Positions 28,654-37,165 of a stretch of DNA of 64,000 nucleotides are shown in pieces (the first letter of the stretch is position 1; each line of letters starts with the position of its first letter). The position numbers and the translations under genes are program-made. Origin of the DNA: CAVZVW01 sp963778845 (GTDB lineage: Bacteria; Actinomycetota; Actinomycetes; Actinomycetales; Kineosporiaceae); NCBI GenBank assembly GCA_963778845.1, contig CAVZVW010000009.1, forward strand, positions 62,001-126,000, written 5' to 3'. Below the pieces are notes generated by a model. The model ran no database searches. It saw only the letters and a program-made list of their open reading frames with translations, and had not been told where the DNA came from.

Positions 28654-28779
28654 CCCTTCACGGTAGCGGCGCGGCCGGTCATCAAGGGCGGCCGGACCCC
28701 AGCCTCGATCGTCCGGACCATCCGCCCGAGACGGCTGCCGGGGTGGGGCTCGGGGCTTGGCGCGGGTCGGGCGCACGGC

Positions 28780-28785
28780 TACCGT
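28780..28785 (+). promoter_or_regulatory. -10 hexamer TACCGT of the first metallopeptidase-like gene
   Basis: TACCGT ends 6 bases before GTG 28792. The paralogue at 30631 has the same hexamer, spacing and first codons, so the promoter was duplicated with the gene. Confidence 0.5.
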
Positions 28786-28791
28786 GCTCGC

Positions 28792-30408
28792 GTGCCGGAC
28801 GAGATCACATCTACCGGGGACCGGGCGGGTGACGCCGCCCCGCCTGGGTTGCCTGCCGATGAGTCCCCCTACACCCCGGCGCCGACCTGGACTCTGGAGC
28901 CCCGAACTCCCGACGGTGCAGCGGCCTGGCCACCGGCGACACCGCCGCTGTTGCCGCCGCCGCCCCGGCGCCTGAAGGGCACCCGGCGCCGCGTGCTCCT
29001 GGCGCTAGCCGTCGTGGTCGTCAGCGCCGCGGTGGGCGTGGCCGTCGTCGTCAACCTCCCGGCGCCGGCGCACGGGCGGCCGTCGGTGGCGACCGCCCCG
29101 GCTCCCCAGCTGTCGGGAAGCCCCGCCGACTCCGCGGCCCCGAGCACGCAGCGACAGGAGCAGATCGACGCCGTGCTGGAGACGATGACGCGAGCCTTGT
29201 CGGCCGGAGACGAGGGGGAGTTCCTCTCCGTGGTGGACCCGGGCTCGGGCGCCCTCGCCGCACGTCAGCGCAGGGTCTTCCGGGCGCTGCGCTCGGTCCC
29301 CTTGGCGCTCGTCACGTACTCGTGGGAGCACCACAGGTGGTTCCGGTTGGACCAGACGACCCGCACCTACGGCCAGGACGCCGTCGTCGCCCTCGTCGTG
29401 CGCCGCACCCTCATCGACGGCTTCGACACCGTCCCCACCGCCGAGACGCTCGGGCTGACCTTCGCCCGACGGGGTTCGCAGTGGTACCTGGCCAACGACA
29501 CCGACGGTGACTACCGTCTGTGGCCCTTCACACAGCCGTGGTCGGTCGGCCCGGTCCACGTGACGACGAGGGAGCACGTGATCGTCATCGGGGACGTCCA
29601 GCACGCCAGGGACGAGGCGAGGCTCGCGTCGCGGGTCGAGGCTGCGGCCCTCGCCGACCGTGTCCTGTGGCCCACGACGACGTGGAACGGGAAGGTCGTC
29701 GTGCTCGCGGCGACCGACAAGCGGTTCGTCGACACGTGGTTCGGCGAGCACGCGATGTTCGACAGGCGGAACCGGACCACCGACCCCGGTGAGCCGGACC
29801 ACTTCGTCGACTTCATGCCGACCAACGAGATCGACAGCGACTTCGACCCCCTGGAGCCGGGCCCGCCACGCATCCTTGTCAGCCCCGGCTTCCTCACCTC
29901 CCAGGGCCCGTGGTCGGACCGGGCGCTGATGCATGACGTGGCGCACCTGGCCACCGCCGGCATGACGAAGGGTGAGCCGGCCACCTGGGTGGTCGAGGGC
30001 ATCGCGGAGTACAGCGTGTTCCACGGAGGGCCCGGGGTCCACGGCGCGCAGGCGGTGGCCGCGCGAGGCGTCGAGCCGGGCCTCTGGAAGACGATCAAGC
30101 AGGGGAGCTACACCCCCAGGCTGGTGGCGGATGCGGAGACCTTCTTCGGGTACGACGGCGCAACCAGCCTCGAGGTGGGCACGAACTTCACGTCGGCCTG
30201 GTTCGCCTGCCTCTTCATCGCCGACCACTACGGCCAGTCGACGCTGCGCAGGTTCGTCGACGTCGTGTACTCGACCCCGTCGTCGCGGTCGCCGGACGTG
30301 TCCGAGGCCGAGGCGACGGCCTTCTCGGCCGTGCTGCACACCACGCGGGCGAGGTTCGTCAAGGACGTCGCGGCGTACGCGCGGTCGCTGCGGGCCGGTT
30401 TCCCCTGA
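28792..30408 (+). CDS. Membrane-anchored gluzincin-like protein with HDxxH (possible inactive paralogue)
   Basis: 538 residues from GTG 28792. A Pro-rich cytoplasmic N-terminus is followed by one membrane segment (about residues 66-88, LLALAVVVVSAAVGVAVVV) and an outer part of about 440 residues. That part has an NTF2-like region (QIDAVLETMTRALSAGDEGE) and a peptidase MA-like region with ALMHDVAHLATAG (H381, D382, H385) and WVVEGIAEYSVFHGG (E402), 21 residues apart as in the neighbour. Gluzincins need Glu after the first His; here it is Asp, so zinc may bind but peptidase activity should be weak or lost. No operon partner besides the paralogue. Confidence 0.75.
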   Translation: MPDEITSTGDRAGDAAPPGLPADESPYTPAPTWTLEPRTPDGAAAWPPATPPLLPPPPRRLKGTRRRVLLALAVVVVSAAVGVAVVVNLPAPAHGRPSVATAPAPQLSGSPADSAAPSTQRQEQIDAVLETMTRALSAGDEGEFLSVVDPGSGALAARQRRVFRALRSVPLALVTYSWEHHRWFRLDQTTRTYGQDAVVALVVRRTLIDGFDTVPTAETLGLTFARRGSQWYLANDTDGDYRLWPFTQPWSVGPVHVTTREHVIVIGDVQHARDEARLASRVEAAALADRVLWPTTTWNGKVVVLAATDKRFVDTWFGEHAMFDRRNRTTDPGEPDHFVDFMPTNEIDSDFDPLEPGPPRILVSPGFLTSQGPWSDRALMHDVAHLATAGMTKGEPATWVVEGIAEYSVFHGGPGVHGAQAVAARGVEPGLWKTIKQGSYTPRLVADAETFFGYDGATSLEVGTNFTSAWFACLFIADHYGQSTLRRFVDVVYSTPSSRSPDVSEAEATAFSAVLHTTRARFVKDVAAYARSLRAGFP

Positions 30409-30630
30409 CAGCGCGGGAGTCCCTGCACGCCGAGCCCCTCCGGGCGACGGTCCCGTGACGGGCCCTGACCACGACGCGGGCGCGAATGGGGCCTATCAGC
30501 CCTAGCCGCCCGTGGTCCTTTCTGGCTGTGACCCGGCGGCTACCGTCGGCAGTCAGCATGATCGAACTGGGCTCGGGGTTGCCCCTCTCGGGCTCTGTTC
30601 GCGGGCGCGAGTCACGGTTACCGTGCATGC
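30409..30630. other. Gap between the two metallopeptidase paralogues
   Basis: This 222-base stretch holds no reading frame that I trust. Its right end resembles the sequence before the first paralogue, including the TACCGT hexamer and start region, so it is the duplicated promoter zone. Confidence 0.4.
30619..30624 (+). promoter_or_regulatory. -10 hexamer TACCGT of the second metallopeptidase gene
   Basis: TACCGT ends 6 bases before GTG 30631, matching the site before GTG 28792. Confidence 0.5.
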
Positions 30631-32454
30631 GTGCCGGACGAGATGAGCTCCGCGGGGGGCCCGCTGCACGACTCCGCCCCCCCTGTGCCAACTGCCGAAC
30701 CGGGCGTGCCTGCGGCGCCGTCCGTCGACGTGTTGGAGCCCCCGGCCGACGTCATCGGCCTGACCACGGTGCCGGCCGTCGTCATCGACCTGACCGCCGT
30801 GCCGACCGACGTCATCGACCTGACCGCCGTGCCGACCGAGGGGGGCGCGTGGGCGCCTCCGGATGCCGTCGTCGACGCGACCGTGTCGACCAAGGTGGTC
30901 GAGCCCGTCGGCATGGGCGGCTGGGCCGCGCCGGCCCGGTCGACGACGTGGGTGGACCCCGCGGAGATCGGGTCCGTCGTGGCCATGCGGCCGCCACCGC
31001 GAGGGGTGAGGCGCCTGCTGCGCACGCGTCGGCGCCGCGTCGTCGCCGGCGTGTTGGTCCTCGTGATGGCGACCGCCACCGGCATCGCCGTCACGGCCAG
31101 GCCGTCGGCGCACACGCGGGTCGCTGGCGCGCCGGCACCGAGCCCGACACCGTCGCCGGCGGTGTCCTCAGCGACGGTGCCGGAGGACACGGTCGTCGGC
31201 CGGGCGCTGCGCAACGAGTCGGTCGACGCTTTGCTCGCGACCATGACCAGGGCGCTCGCGGCGGGCGACGAGCAGGCGTTCCTCTCCGTGGTCCACCCCG
31301 GGTCCACGGCACTACTGGCACGCCAGAGGTCGGTCTTCCGGGTTCTGCGCTCGATCAGGCCGGCGCGGGTGACCTACACCTGGACCGCTCACGACTGGTT
31401 CAAGCCCAACGGGCCCGACAGCAGCTACGGGGACAGCCCCATCGTCGCCTTCGTCGACCGGATCAGCATGATCAAGGGCTTCGACACCACGGGGGCCTCG
31501 GAGACGTTAGGGCTCACCTTCGGCCGGTTCGGGAGCGTGTGGTACCTGGTGGCGGACTCCGACCTGCACGACAGGCAGATGGCGTTCGTCTACCCGTGGG
31601 ACGTCGGCCCGGTGGCTGTCACCCTCAAGCCCCACGTGATCGTGATCGGCGACGCCAAGCATGCCCAGCAGGAGGCACGGCTGGCGGCGCGGATCGAGCC
31701 CCTGGTCACGACGGCGAGATCGCTCTGGCCGACCTCGACCTGGAACGGCAAGGTGGTGGTCTTCGCCGACACGGACAGCCGCTTCGTCACCACCTGGTTC
31801 GGTGCCAGGGCGGCCGACGGCAAGCAGAACAAGGCGAACGACCCGGCGCAGTTCGAGGCCATCGTCGATCGGATGCCCACGTCCACGGCAGATGCCGGCC
31901 CCTACGAGGCCCCCGGGCCGCCACGGATGATCGTCAGCCCGCACATGCTCACGTCCCAGGGCCGCTACACCGACGACGAGCTGCTTCACGAGCTCGCCCA
32001 CGTCGCCACGGTCGGGATGTCGACGGGGTCGCCGGCGACCTGGGTGGTGGAGGGCCTCGCCGAGTACACCGCGTTCCATGGGGGAGCCGGGGTCAACGGC
32101 GTCCAGGCGCTGGCCAAGCGCGGGCTGCCGCCCAGCCTCTGGACGACGATCAAGCGTGGGAAGTACGTACCGGCCCTCGTCGTCCCCCGGGACGGCTTCT
32201 ACGACGACACGAGCGAGAAGGTCGCGATCAACTACAGCTCGGCGTGGTTCGCCTGCCTCTACATCGGTGACCACTACGGGCCGGCCACCCTGCGCAAGTT
32301 CGTCAGCGTGGCGTACGCGGTGGACACCGACATCCCCGCAGACGCTCTCGCCGCCGAGGCCAAGGCCTTCAAGACGGTGCTGCACACCACGAAACCGGCG
32401 TTCGTCAAAGCGGTCACCGCCTATGCGAGGTCATTGCGCAGCAACTTCCAGTGA
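30631..32454 (+). CDS. Membrane-anchored gluzincin-like zinc metallopeptidase (HELAH)
   Basis: 607 residues from GTG 30631, a tandem paralogue of the preceding gene. The cytoplasmic N-terminus is longer and carries a direct repeat, TDVIDLTAVPTDVIDLTAVP. One membrane segment (about 130-150, VVAGVLVLVMATATGIAV) leads to the outer NTF2-like and peptidase MA-like regions. The zinc motif is complete: LLHELAHVATVG (H453, E454, H457) with E474 in WVVEGLAEYTAFHGG. It should be a cell-surface metallopeptidase; the substrate is unknown. The stop lies in the first copy of a 22-base tandem repeat. Confidence 0.78.
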   Translation: MPDEMSSAGGPLHDSAPPVPTAEPGVPAAPSVDVLEPPADVIGLTTVPAVVIDLTAVPTDVIDLTAVPTEGGAWAPPDAVVDATVSTKVVEPVGMGGWAAPARSTTWVDPAEIGSVVAMRPPPRGVRRLLRTRRRRVVAGVLVLVMATATGIAVTARPSAHTRVAGAPAPSPTPSPAVSSATVPEDTVVGRALRNESVDALLATMTRALAAGDEQAFLSVVHPGSTALLARQRSVFRVLRSIRPARVTYTWTAHDWFKPNGPDSSYGDSPIVAFVDRISMIKGFDTTGASETLGLTFGRFGSVWYLVADSDLHDRQMAFVYPWDVGPVAVTLKPHVIVIGDAKHAQQEARLAARIEPLVTTARSLWPTSTWNGKVVVFADTDSRFVTTWFGARAADGKQNKANDPAQFEAIVDRMPTSTADAGPYEAPGPPRMIVSPHMLTSQGRYTDDELLHELAHVATVGMSTGSPATWVVEGLAEYTAFHGGAGVNGVQALAKRGLPPSLWTTIKRGKYVPALVVPRDGFYDDTSEKVAINYSSAWFACLYIGDHYGPATLRKFVSVAYAVDTDIPADALAAEAKAFKTVLHTTKPAFVKAVTAYARSLRSNFQ

Positions 32455-32521
32455 CGTGCGCAGCAACGTCCAGTGACGTGCGCATCACCTTCCAGTGACT
32501 GGCGCAGCAACGTCCAGTGAC
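32434..32521. repeat. 22-base tandem repeat over the stop of the metallopeptidase gene
   Basis: Four copies of a unit like GTGCGCAGCAACGTCCAGTGAC, with 1 to 4 substitutions each. The first copy is the end of the coding sequence with its TGA. Because 22 is not a multiple of three, the copies fall in different frames. Confidence 0.9.
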
Positions 32522-32538
32522 AGCCGCTCGCCCGAGGG

Positions 32539-34689
32539 TCAGACCGGCGGGCTCGCCACCCCCAGCGGCAGGAAACGGCCTCCGGTGGCGCGCTCGGCGA
32601 CGCCCTCCCGGTCGAGGTAGGGCGTGATCCCTCCGAGGTGGAAGGGCCAGCCGGCTCCGAGCAGCATGCACAGGTCGAGGTCCTCGGCGTTGGCCACGAC
32701 GCCGCCGTCGAGCATGGCCCTCGCCTCCTGGGCCAGGGCGACCAGCGCGCGCTCGCGGACCTCGTCCGCCGTCAGGACGACGTCGCCCTGCTCGAGCAGG
32801 GCGGCGGTGTCCTCGTCCACGTACGCCAGCCCCGCGGCGTCCCAGGACCAGATGCCCGGCTTGCCCGCTGCCACGACGCGACGCAGGTTCTCCGACACCC
32901 AGAACCGGTCGGGGAAGGCTGCGTGCAACGTCTCGGCGACGTGCAGCGCAACGGGGGCGCCCACGAGCTGGAGCAGGACCAGCGGTGACATCGGGAGCCC
33001 CAGGGGTGCGAGCGCGGAGTCGGCCACCTCGACGGGCGTGCCCTCGTCGACCGCCCGCATCACCTCGCCCAGGAACCGGGTCAGCAGGCGGTTCACGACG
33101 AAGGCCGGCGCGTCCGTGACGAGGACACAGGACTTCTTCAGCCGCGCCCCGACGGCCAGCGCGGTGGCCACGGCAGCCTCGTCCGTGCGCTCGCCGCGCA
33201 CCACCTCGACCAGCGGCAGCACGGCCACCGGGTTGAAGAAGTGGAAGCCGACGAGCCGTTGCGGGTGAGCCAGGCCCGCCGCCATCGCCGAGACCGACAG
33301 CGACGAGGTGTTCGTCATCAGCAGGCAGTCCGGACCGACGACGGCCTCCACCGCGGCCAGCACCTGACGCTTCACCGCGAGGTCCTCGAACACCGCCTCG
33401 ATCACCAGGTCGGCACCGGCGAAGGCCGTCGGCGAGGTGGAGCCGCTGACCAGGGCCTTGAGCCGGTTCGCCGCGTCCGCGCTGAGCCGCTTGCGGGCGT
33501 GCAAGGTGTCCACCTCCGTGTGCACCCGGGCCACGCCGCGGGTCACGCGCTCCTCGTCCAGGTCCGTCAGGACCACCGGCACCTGCAGGCGCCGGGCGAA
33601 CAGCAGCGCGAGCTGCCCGGCCATGAGGCCGGCACCCACCACGCCGACCCGGGTGACTGGTCGGGCCAGCGCGGGGTCGGGGGCACCGGAGGGACGCCGC
33701 GCCCGCTTGTTCACGAGGTTGAACGCGTACAGCCCGCTGCGGAACTCCTCGCTCATGGCGAGGTCGGCGAGCACCTGGGACTCCGCCTCGAACGCGGTCT
33801 CCCGGTCGGCCGTCCGCGCAAGCCGCACGAGGTCGAGCGCGCGGTAGGGCGCCGGAGCCGCACCGTGGACCTTGGCGTCGGCGACCGAGCGCGCGGCCGC
33901 CACGGCGGCCTCCCATGCTGCCTCGTCGCGGTCGACCTCGGGACGGCGCACCGCCTGCCGCCCGGACACGACGTCGCCGGCCCACGCCAGCGACTGCTCG
34001 AGGAAGTCGACCGGCTCCAGGAGCGCGTCGGCGAGCCCGAGCGTGAACGCCTGGCGGCCGCTCAGCATGCGGTTCTGGTTGAGGGCGTTGGTCACGATGA
34101 CCTCGAGCGCGCCCCGCGGGCCGACCAGGTTCGGCAGCAGGTACGTGCCGCCCCAGCCGGGCACCAGCCCCAGGAAGCACTCGGGCAGCGCCACGGCAGG
34201 GGTGGCCGCCGAGATCGTGCGGTACGTGCAGTGCAGGGCGAGCTCGAGCCCGCCGCCGAGGGTGACGCCGTTGAGGAAGGCGAACGTCGGCACGGGCAGC
34301 TCGCCGAACCCGCCGAACACGTCGTGGCCATGGTGGGCCAGGGCCAGCGCCTGGTCGCGGGTGCGACCCGCGGCCGCCATGGTCAGATCCGCTCCGGCGC
34401 TGAAGAAGAACGGCTTGCCCGTGAGCCCGACCGCGACGATCTCCCCACTGAGGGCGCGCTCGCGCACGGCGTCCAGTGCCGCGGCGAGACTCGCCAGCCC
34501 GGCGGGCCCGAACGTCGTCGGTCGTGTGTGGTCGCGACCGTTGTCCAGCGTGACCAGCGCGAGCGTCCCGGCCGCGCCCGGCAGCGCGACGTCGCGCACC
34601 AGGCTGCGGGTCACCACCTCGTCGGGGAGCACGTCGTGCAGCGGGCCGGGGGAGGGCGCCGTCGACGGGGTGGCAGACGTCGTGCTCAT
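32539..34689 (-). CDS. fadJ: Fatty-acid oxidation complex, enoyl-CoA hydratase / 3-hydroxyacyl-CoA dehydrogenase
   Basis: 716 residues from ATG 34689. The N-terminal crotonase domain keeps both catalytic glutamates (GVTLGGGLELALHC and ALPECFLGLVPGWGGTY) and the oxyanion segment FFFSAGADLTM. The NAD-binding dehydrogenase starts RVGVVGAGLMAGQLALLF, with VIEAVFEDLAVKRQVL, NTSSLSVSAMA and the catalytic His in GFHFFNPVAVLPLVEVV; the C-terminal half has NRLLTRFLGEVMRAVDEG. It catalyses hydration and oxidation in beta-oxidation. ATGA overlap with the thiolase stop shows a fadA-fadJ operon. The order thiolase, multifunctional protein is the Streptomyces one at this locus. Confidence 0.93.
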   Translation of the reverse strand: MSTTSATPSTAPSPGPLHDVLPDEVVTRSLVRDVALPGAAGTLALVTLDNGRDHTRPTTFGPAGLASLAAALDAVRERALSGEIVAVGLTGKPFFFSAGADLTMAAAGRTRDQALALAHHGHDVFGGFGELPVPTFAFLNGVTLGGGLELALHCTYRTISAATPAVALPECFLGLVPGWGGTYLLPNLVGPRGALEVIVTNALNQNRMLSGRQAFTLGLADALLEPVDFLEQSLAWAGDVVSGRQAVRRPEVDRDEAAWEAAVAAARSVADAKVHGAAPAPYRALDLVRLARTADRETAFEAESQVLADLAMSEEFRSGLYAFNLVNKRARRPSGAPDPALARPVTRVGVVGAGLMAGQLALLFARRLQVPVVLTDLDEERVTRGVARVHTEVDTLHARKRLSADAANRLKALVSGSTSPTAFAGADLVIEAVFEDLAVKRQVLAAVEAVVGPDCLLMTNTSSLSVSAMAAGLAHPQRLVGFHFFNPVAVLPLVEVVRGERTDEAAVATALAVGARLKKSCVLVTDAPAFVVNRLLTRFLGEVMRAVDEGTPVEVADSALAPLGLPMSPLVLLQLVGAPVALHVAETLHAAFPDRFWVSENLRRVVAAGKPGIWSWDAAGLAYVDEDTAALLEQGDVVLTADEVRERALVALAQEARAMLDGGVVANAEDLDLCMLLGAGWPFHLGGITPYLDREGVAERATGGRFLPLGVASPPV

Positions 34690-35906
34690 GCCGCTACCGC
34701 CTCCGTGCCGTAGTCGGGGTGCCGCGGGTTCTCCCAGACGACGCTGCCGCCCATCCCGAGCCCGATGCACATCGTCGTGAGGCCGTACCGGACGTCGGCG
34801 TGGGTCTCGAAGTGACGGGCGAGCTGGGTCATCAGCCGTACCCCCGACGACGCGAGCGGGTGGCCGACCGCGATCGCCCCGCCGTCGGGGTTCACGCGAG
34901 GGTCGTCGTCCGGCAGCCCGAAGTGGTCGAGGAAGGCGAGCACCTGCACCGCGAAGGCCTCATTGACCTCGAACAGACCGATGTCCGCGATGCCGAGTCC
35001 GGCCCGGGCCAGCACCCGCTCGGTCGCCGGGATCGGACCCACGCCCATCACCTCGGGCTCGACCCCGGCGAAGGCGTAGGAGACCAGGCGCATCCTCACG
35101 GGCAGCCCGAGCTCGGCGGCGGCGTCTGCCGAGGCCAGCAGGCACGCGGTCGCGCCGTCGTTGAGACCTGCGGCGTTGCCCGCCGTGACGCGGCCGTGCG
35201 GGCGGAAGGGCGTCTTCAGCGTGGCGAGGTCGGCGACCGTCGTCCCGGGTCGCGGCGGCTCGTCGGTGGTGCTCAGACCCCAACCTCGCTCGACGTCGCG
35301 CGTGGCCACCGGCACGAGGTCGCGCTGGATCCGCCCTTCCGCGTACGCGTGCGCGAGGCGGGCCTGGCTGCCGGCTGCGAAGGCGTCGGCGCGCTCGCGC
35401 GTGAGGTGCGGGAACCGGTCGTGCAGGTTCTCCGCGGTCTGCCCCATGACCATCGCCGAGGGGTCGACCAGGCGCTCGGCGACGATGCGCGGGTTGGGGT
35501 CGACCCCCTGACCCATGGGGTGGTGGCCCATGTGCTCCACGCCCCCCGCGATCACGACGTCGTAGGCGCCGAAGGCGATGCCCGATGCGGTCGTCGTCAC
35601 CGCCGTCATGGCGCCGGCGCACATCCGGTCGACGGCGAAGCCGGGCACGGAGCGAGGCAGGCCGGCCAACAGGGCTGCCGTACGGCCGATCGTCAGGCCC
35701 TGGTCGCCGGTCTGCGTCGTGGCGGCTATGGCGACGTCGTCCACCCGCTCCGGCGGCAGCTGCGGGTGTCGGCGCAGCAGCTCCCGGATGCACTTCACCA
35801 CCAGGTCGTCGGCTCGGGTCTGGGCGTACACGCCTTTCTCGCCGGCCTTGCCGAACGGCGTCCGGACGCCCTCGACGAACACGACATCACGCAACATCGC
35901 GGACAC
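34686..35906 (-). CDS. fadA: Acetyl-CoA C-acyltransferase (3-ketoacyl-CoA thiolase)
   Basis: 406 residues from GTG 35906 (GGAGG just upstream); ATG 35897 is an alternative. Thiolase marks are the nucleophile Cys96 in DRMCAGAMTAV, NAAGLNDGATACLLAS, VNEAFAVQVLAFLDHFG, the His of GGAIAVGHPLASSG and the second Cys in TTMCIGLGMGGSVVWE. It cleaves 3-ketoacyl-CoA with CoA in the last step of beta-oxidation and partners the fadJ product, to whose gene it is coupled. The two probably form a complex of the actinobacterial trifunctional type. Confidence 0.93.
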   Translation of the reverse strand: MSAMLRDVVFVEGVRTPFGKAGEKGVYAQTRADDLVVKCIRELLRRHPQLPPERVDDVAIAATTQTGDQGLTIGRTAALLAGLPRSVPGFAVDRMCAGAMTAVTTTASGIAFGAYDVVIAGGVEHMGHHPMGQGVDPNPRIVAERLVDPSAMVMGQTAENLHDRFPHLTRERADAFAAGSQARLAHAYAEGRIQRDLVPVATRDVERGWGLSTTDEPPRPGTTVADLATLKTPFRPHGRVTAGNAAGLNDGATACLLASADAAAELGLPVRMRLVSYAFAGVEPEVMGVGPIPATERVLARAGLGIADIGLFEVNEAFAVQVLAFLDHFGLPDDDPRVNPDGGAIAVGHPLASSGVRLMTQLARHFETHADVRYGLTTMCIGLGMGGSVVWENPRHPDYGTEAVAA

Positions 35907-36006
35907 GAGACCTCCCAGGCGTCTGCCCCGCGCGGTGCCGCGGCGGCCGTCTCCCCCCGATGCTACTGGTTGGTAACCTGTGGGTCGCGGCCGCCGTCGG
36001 TCGCGG

Positions 36007-36969
36007 TCACCGCCGCCTTGTGGTCCGCGCCGACACCACCGTGCTGCCGGACGCCGCCTGCTCGGCGCGCGTCCCCGTGCGGGCGGACGAGCCGGACGCC
36101 GCGTGCCCGCCGGACGCCGCGCGCGCGGCGTCCGCCGTACCGCGGGCGGGCGGGCCGGCCGGGCGAGACGCCGCCGCACGCGGGCGCAGCAGGAGGGTGA
36201 GGACGACGCCGGTGTACCCGAGCCAGGCGAGCACCTGCAGCCACGACATCGCGGGGGAGATGTTGAAGATCCCCCGCATGAAAGCCGCGGCCAGGGAGCC
36301 GGGGCCCAGGGTCGAGGACACGTCGAAGGCGATCGCAGTCTTGCCGGGCAGCAGGCCGACGTCCTGCAGCTCCCCGACCGCGTACGCGAGCACGCCGGCA
36401 GCCACGACGACGAGCGCGACTCCGGTCCAGCGGAAGAACGTGGCGAGGTCGATACGGACCGCCCGCCGGTACAGCAGCCAGCCGAGGGCCACCGACAGGG
36501 CCAGGCCGAGGACCGCCCCGACGAGAGGCTGGGCGCCGTCGCGTGCCGACGACGCGGCGGACCAGACGAACAGGGCGGTCTCCAGGCCCTCGCGGCCGAC
36601 CGCGACGAAGGCCGTGACGCCGAGCGCCAGCGCCCCCATCCCGAGGGCGCGGTCGAGCCGGCCGTGCAGCTCGGCGGTGATCGAGCGCGCCGTCCGCCGC
36701 ATCCAGAAGATCATCCAGGTGACGAACGCCACGGCGACCAGCGACATCACGCCGCCGAACACCTCGCCCGCCTCCTCGTCGAGCTCTGTCGAGGTCAGCG
36801 TGAGCGCGCCGCCCACGAGCAGGCTCAGCCCGACCGCCGCACCGACGCCGACCCACACGGCAGGCACCCTGTCGCGGCGCCCGGTCTTGACCAGGTAGGC
36901 GATGACGATCCCGACGACGAGTGAGGCCTCGAGGCCCTCTCGAAGGCCGATCAGGAAGCTCGCGAGCAC
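36007..36969 (-). CDS. FTR1-family high-affinity iron permease
   Basis: 320 residues from GTG 36969 with GGAGGG before it. Seven membrane segments carry the two iron-coordinating motifs of the family, LREGLEASLVVGI and GREGLETALFVWS. The C-terminus is a 50-residue Ala/Ser/Arg tail without structure. In EfeUOB systems a binding protein EfeO and a peroxidase EfeB accompany the permease; neither is next to it, so partners must be elsewhere. A DtxR/IdeR-like box at 37020-37038 indicates iron-dependent repression. The gene interrupts the usual thiolase-RNase D order, which suggests insertion. Confidence 0.9.
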   Translation of the reverse strand: MLASFLIGLREGLEASLVVGIVIAYLVKTGRRDRVPAVWVGVGAAVGLSLLVGGALTLTSTELDEEAGEVFGGVMSLVAVAFVTWMIFWMRRTARSITAELHGRLDRALGMGALALGVTAFVAVGREGLETALFVWSAASSARDGAQPLVGAVLGLALSVALGWLLYRRAVRIDLATFFRWTGVALVVVAAGVLAYAVGELQDVGLLPGKTAIAFDVSSTLGPGSLAAAFMRGIFNISPAMSWLQVLAWLGYTGVVLTLLLRPRAAASRPAGPPARGTADAARAASGGHAASGSSARTGTRAEQAASGSTVVSARTTRRR

Positions 36970-37019
36970 GTGCCCTCCGTGAGTGGCGAAGCCCGGCGTC
37001 GGCTGCCCACCGGGTGAGG

Positions 37020-37038
37020 TTAGGCAAGCCTTACTTTA
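37020..37038. promoter_or_regulatory. DtxR/IdeR-like iron box upstream of the FTR1 gene
   Basis: TTAGGCAAGCCTTACTTTA matches 14 of 19 positions of the DtxR/IdeR consensus TTAGGTTAGSCTAACCTAA. It lies about 50 bases before the FTR1 start, in the expected promoter zone. Confidence 0.7.
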
Positions 37039-37075
37039 GGGGGAGCCCGTGGATTTCGACAAAGTCCTCGTGACG

Positions 37076-37090
37076 GAAATGACGCATTTC
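37076..37090. promoter_or_regulatory. Inverted repeat GAAATG-ACG-CATTTC
   Basis: A perfect 6-3-6 inverted repeat, 37 bases beyond the iron box on the far side from FTR1. AT-rich arms stand out in this GC-rich DNA and resemble Fur-family (Zur-like) half-sites in general shape only. Confidence 0.4.
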
Positions 37091-37165
37091 ACGCCGCATC
37101 GCTCGTCCGCACAGAGCAGGGGCCGACGCACCAGGGACCAAGGTCTGCAGCTGGCCGCGTGGGGG

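Noticed and set aside
27681..32521. Tandem repeats as a CRISPR array
   Set aside because: Units are contiguous without unique spacers and arise from coding ends.
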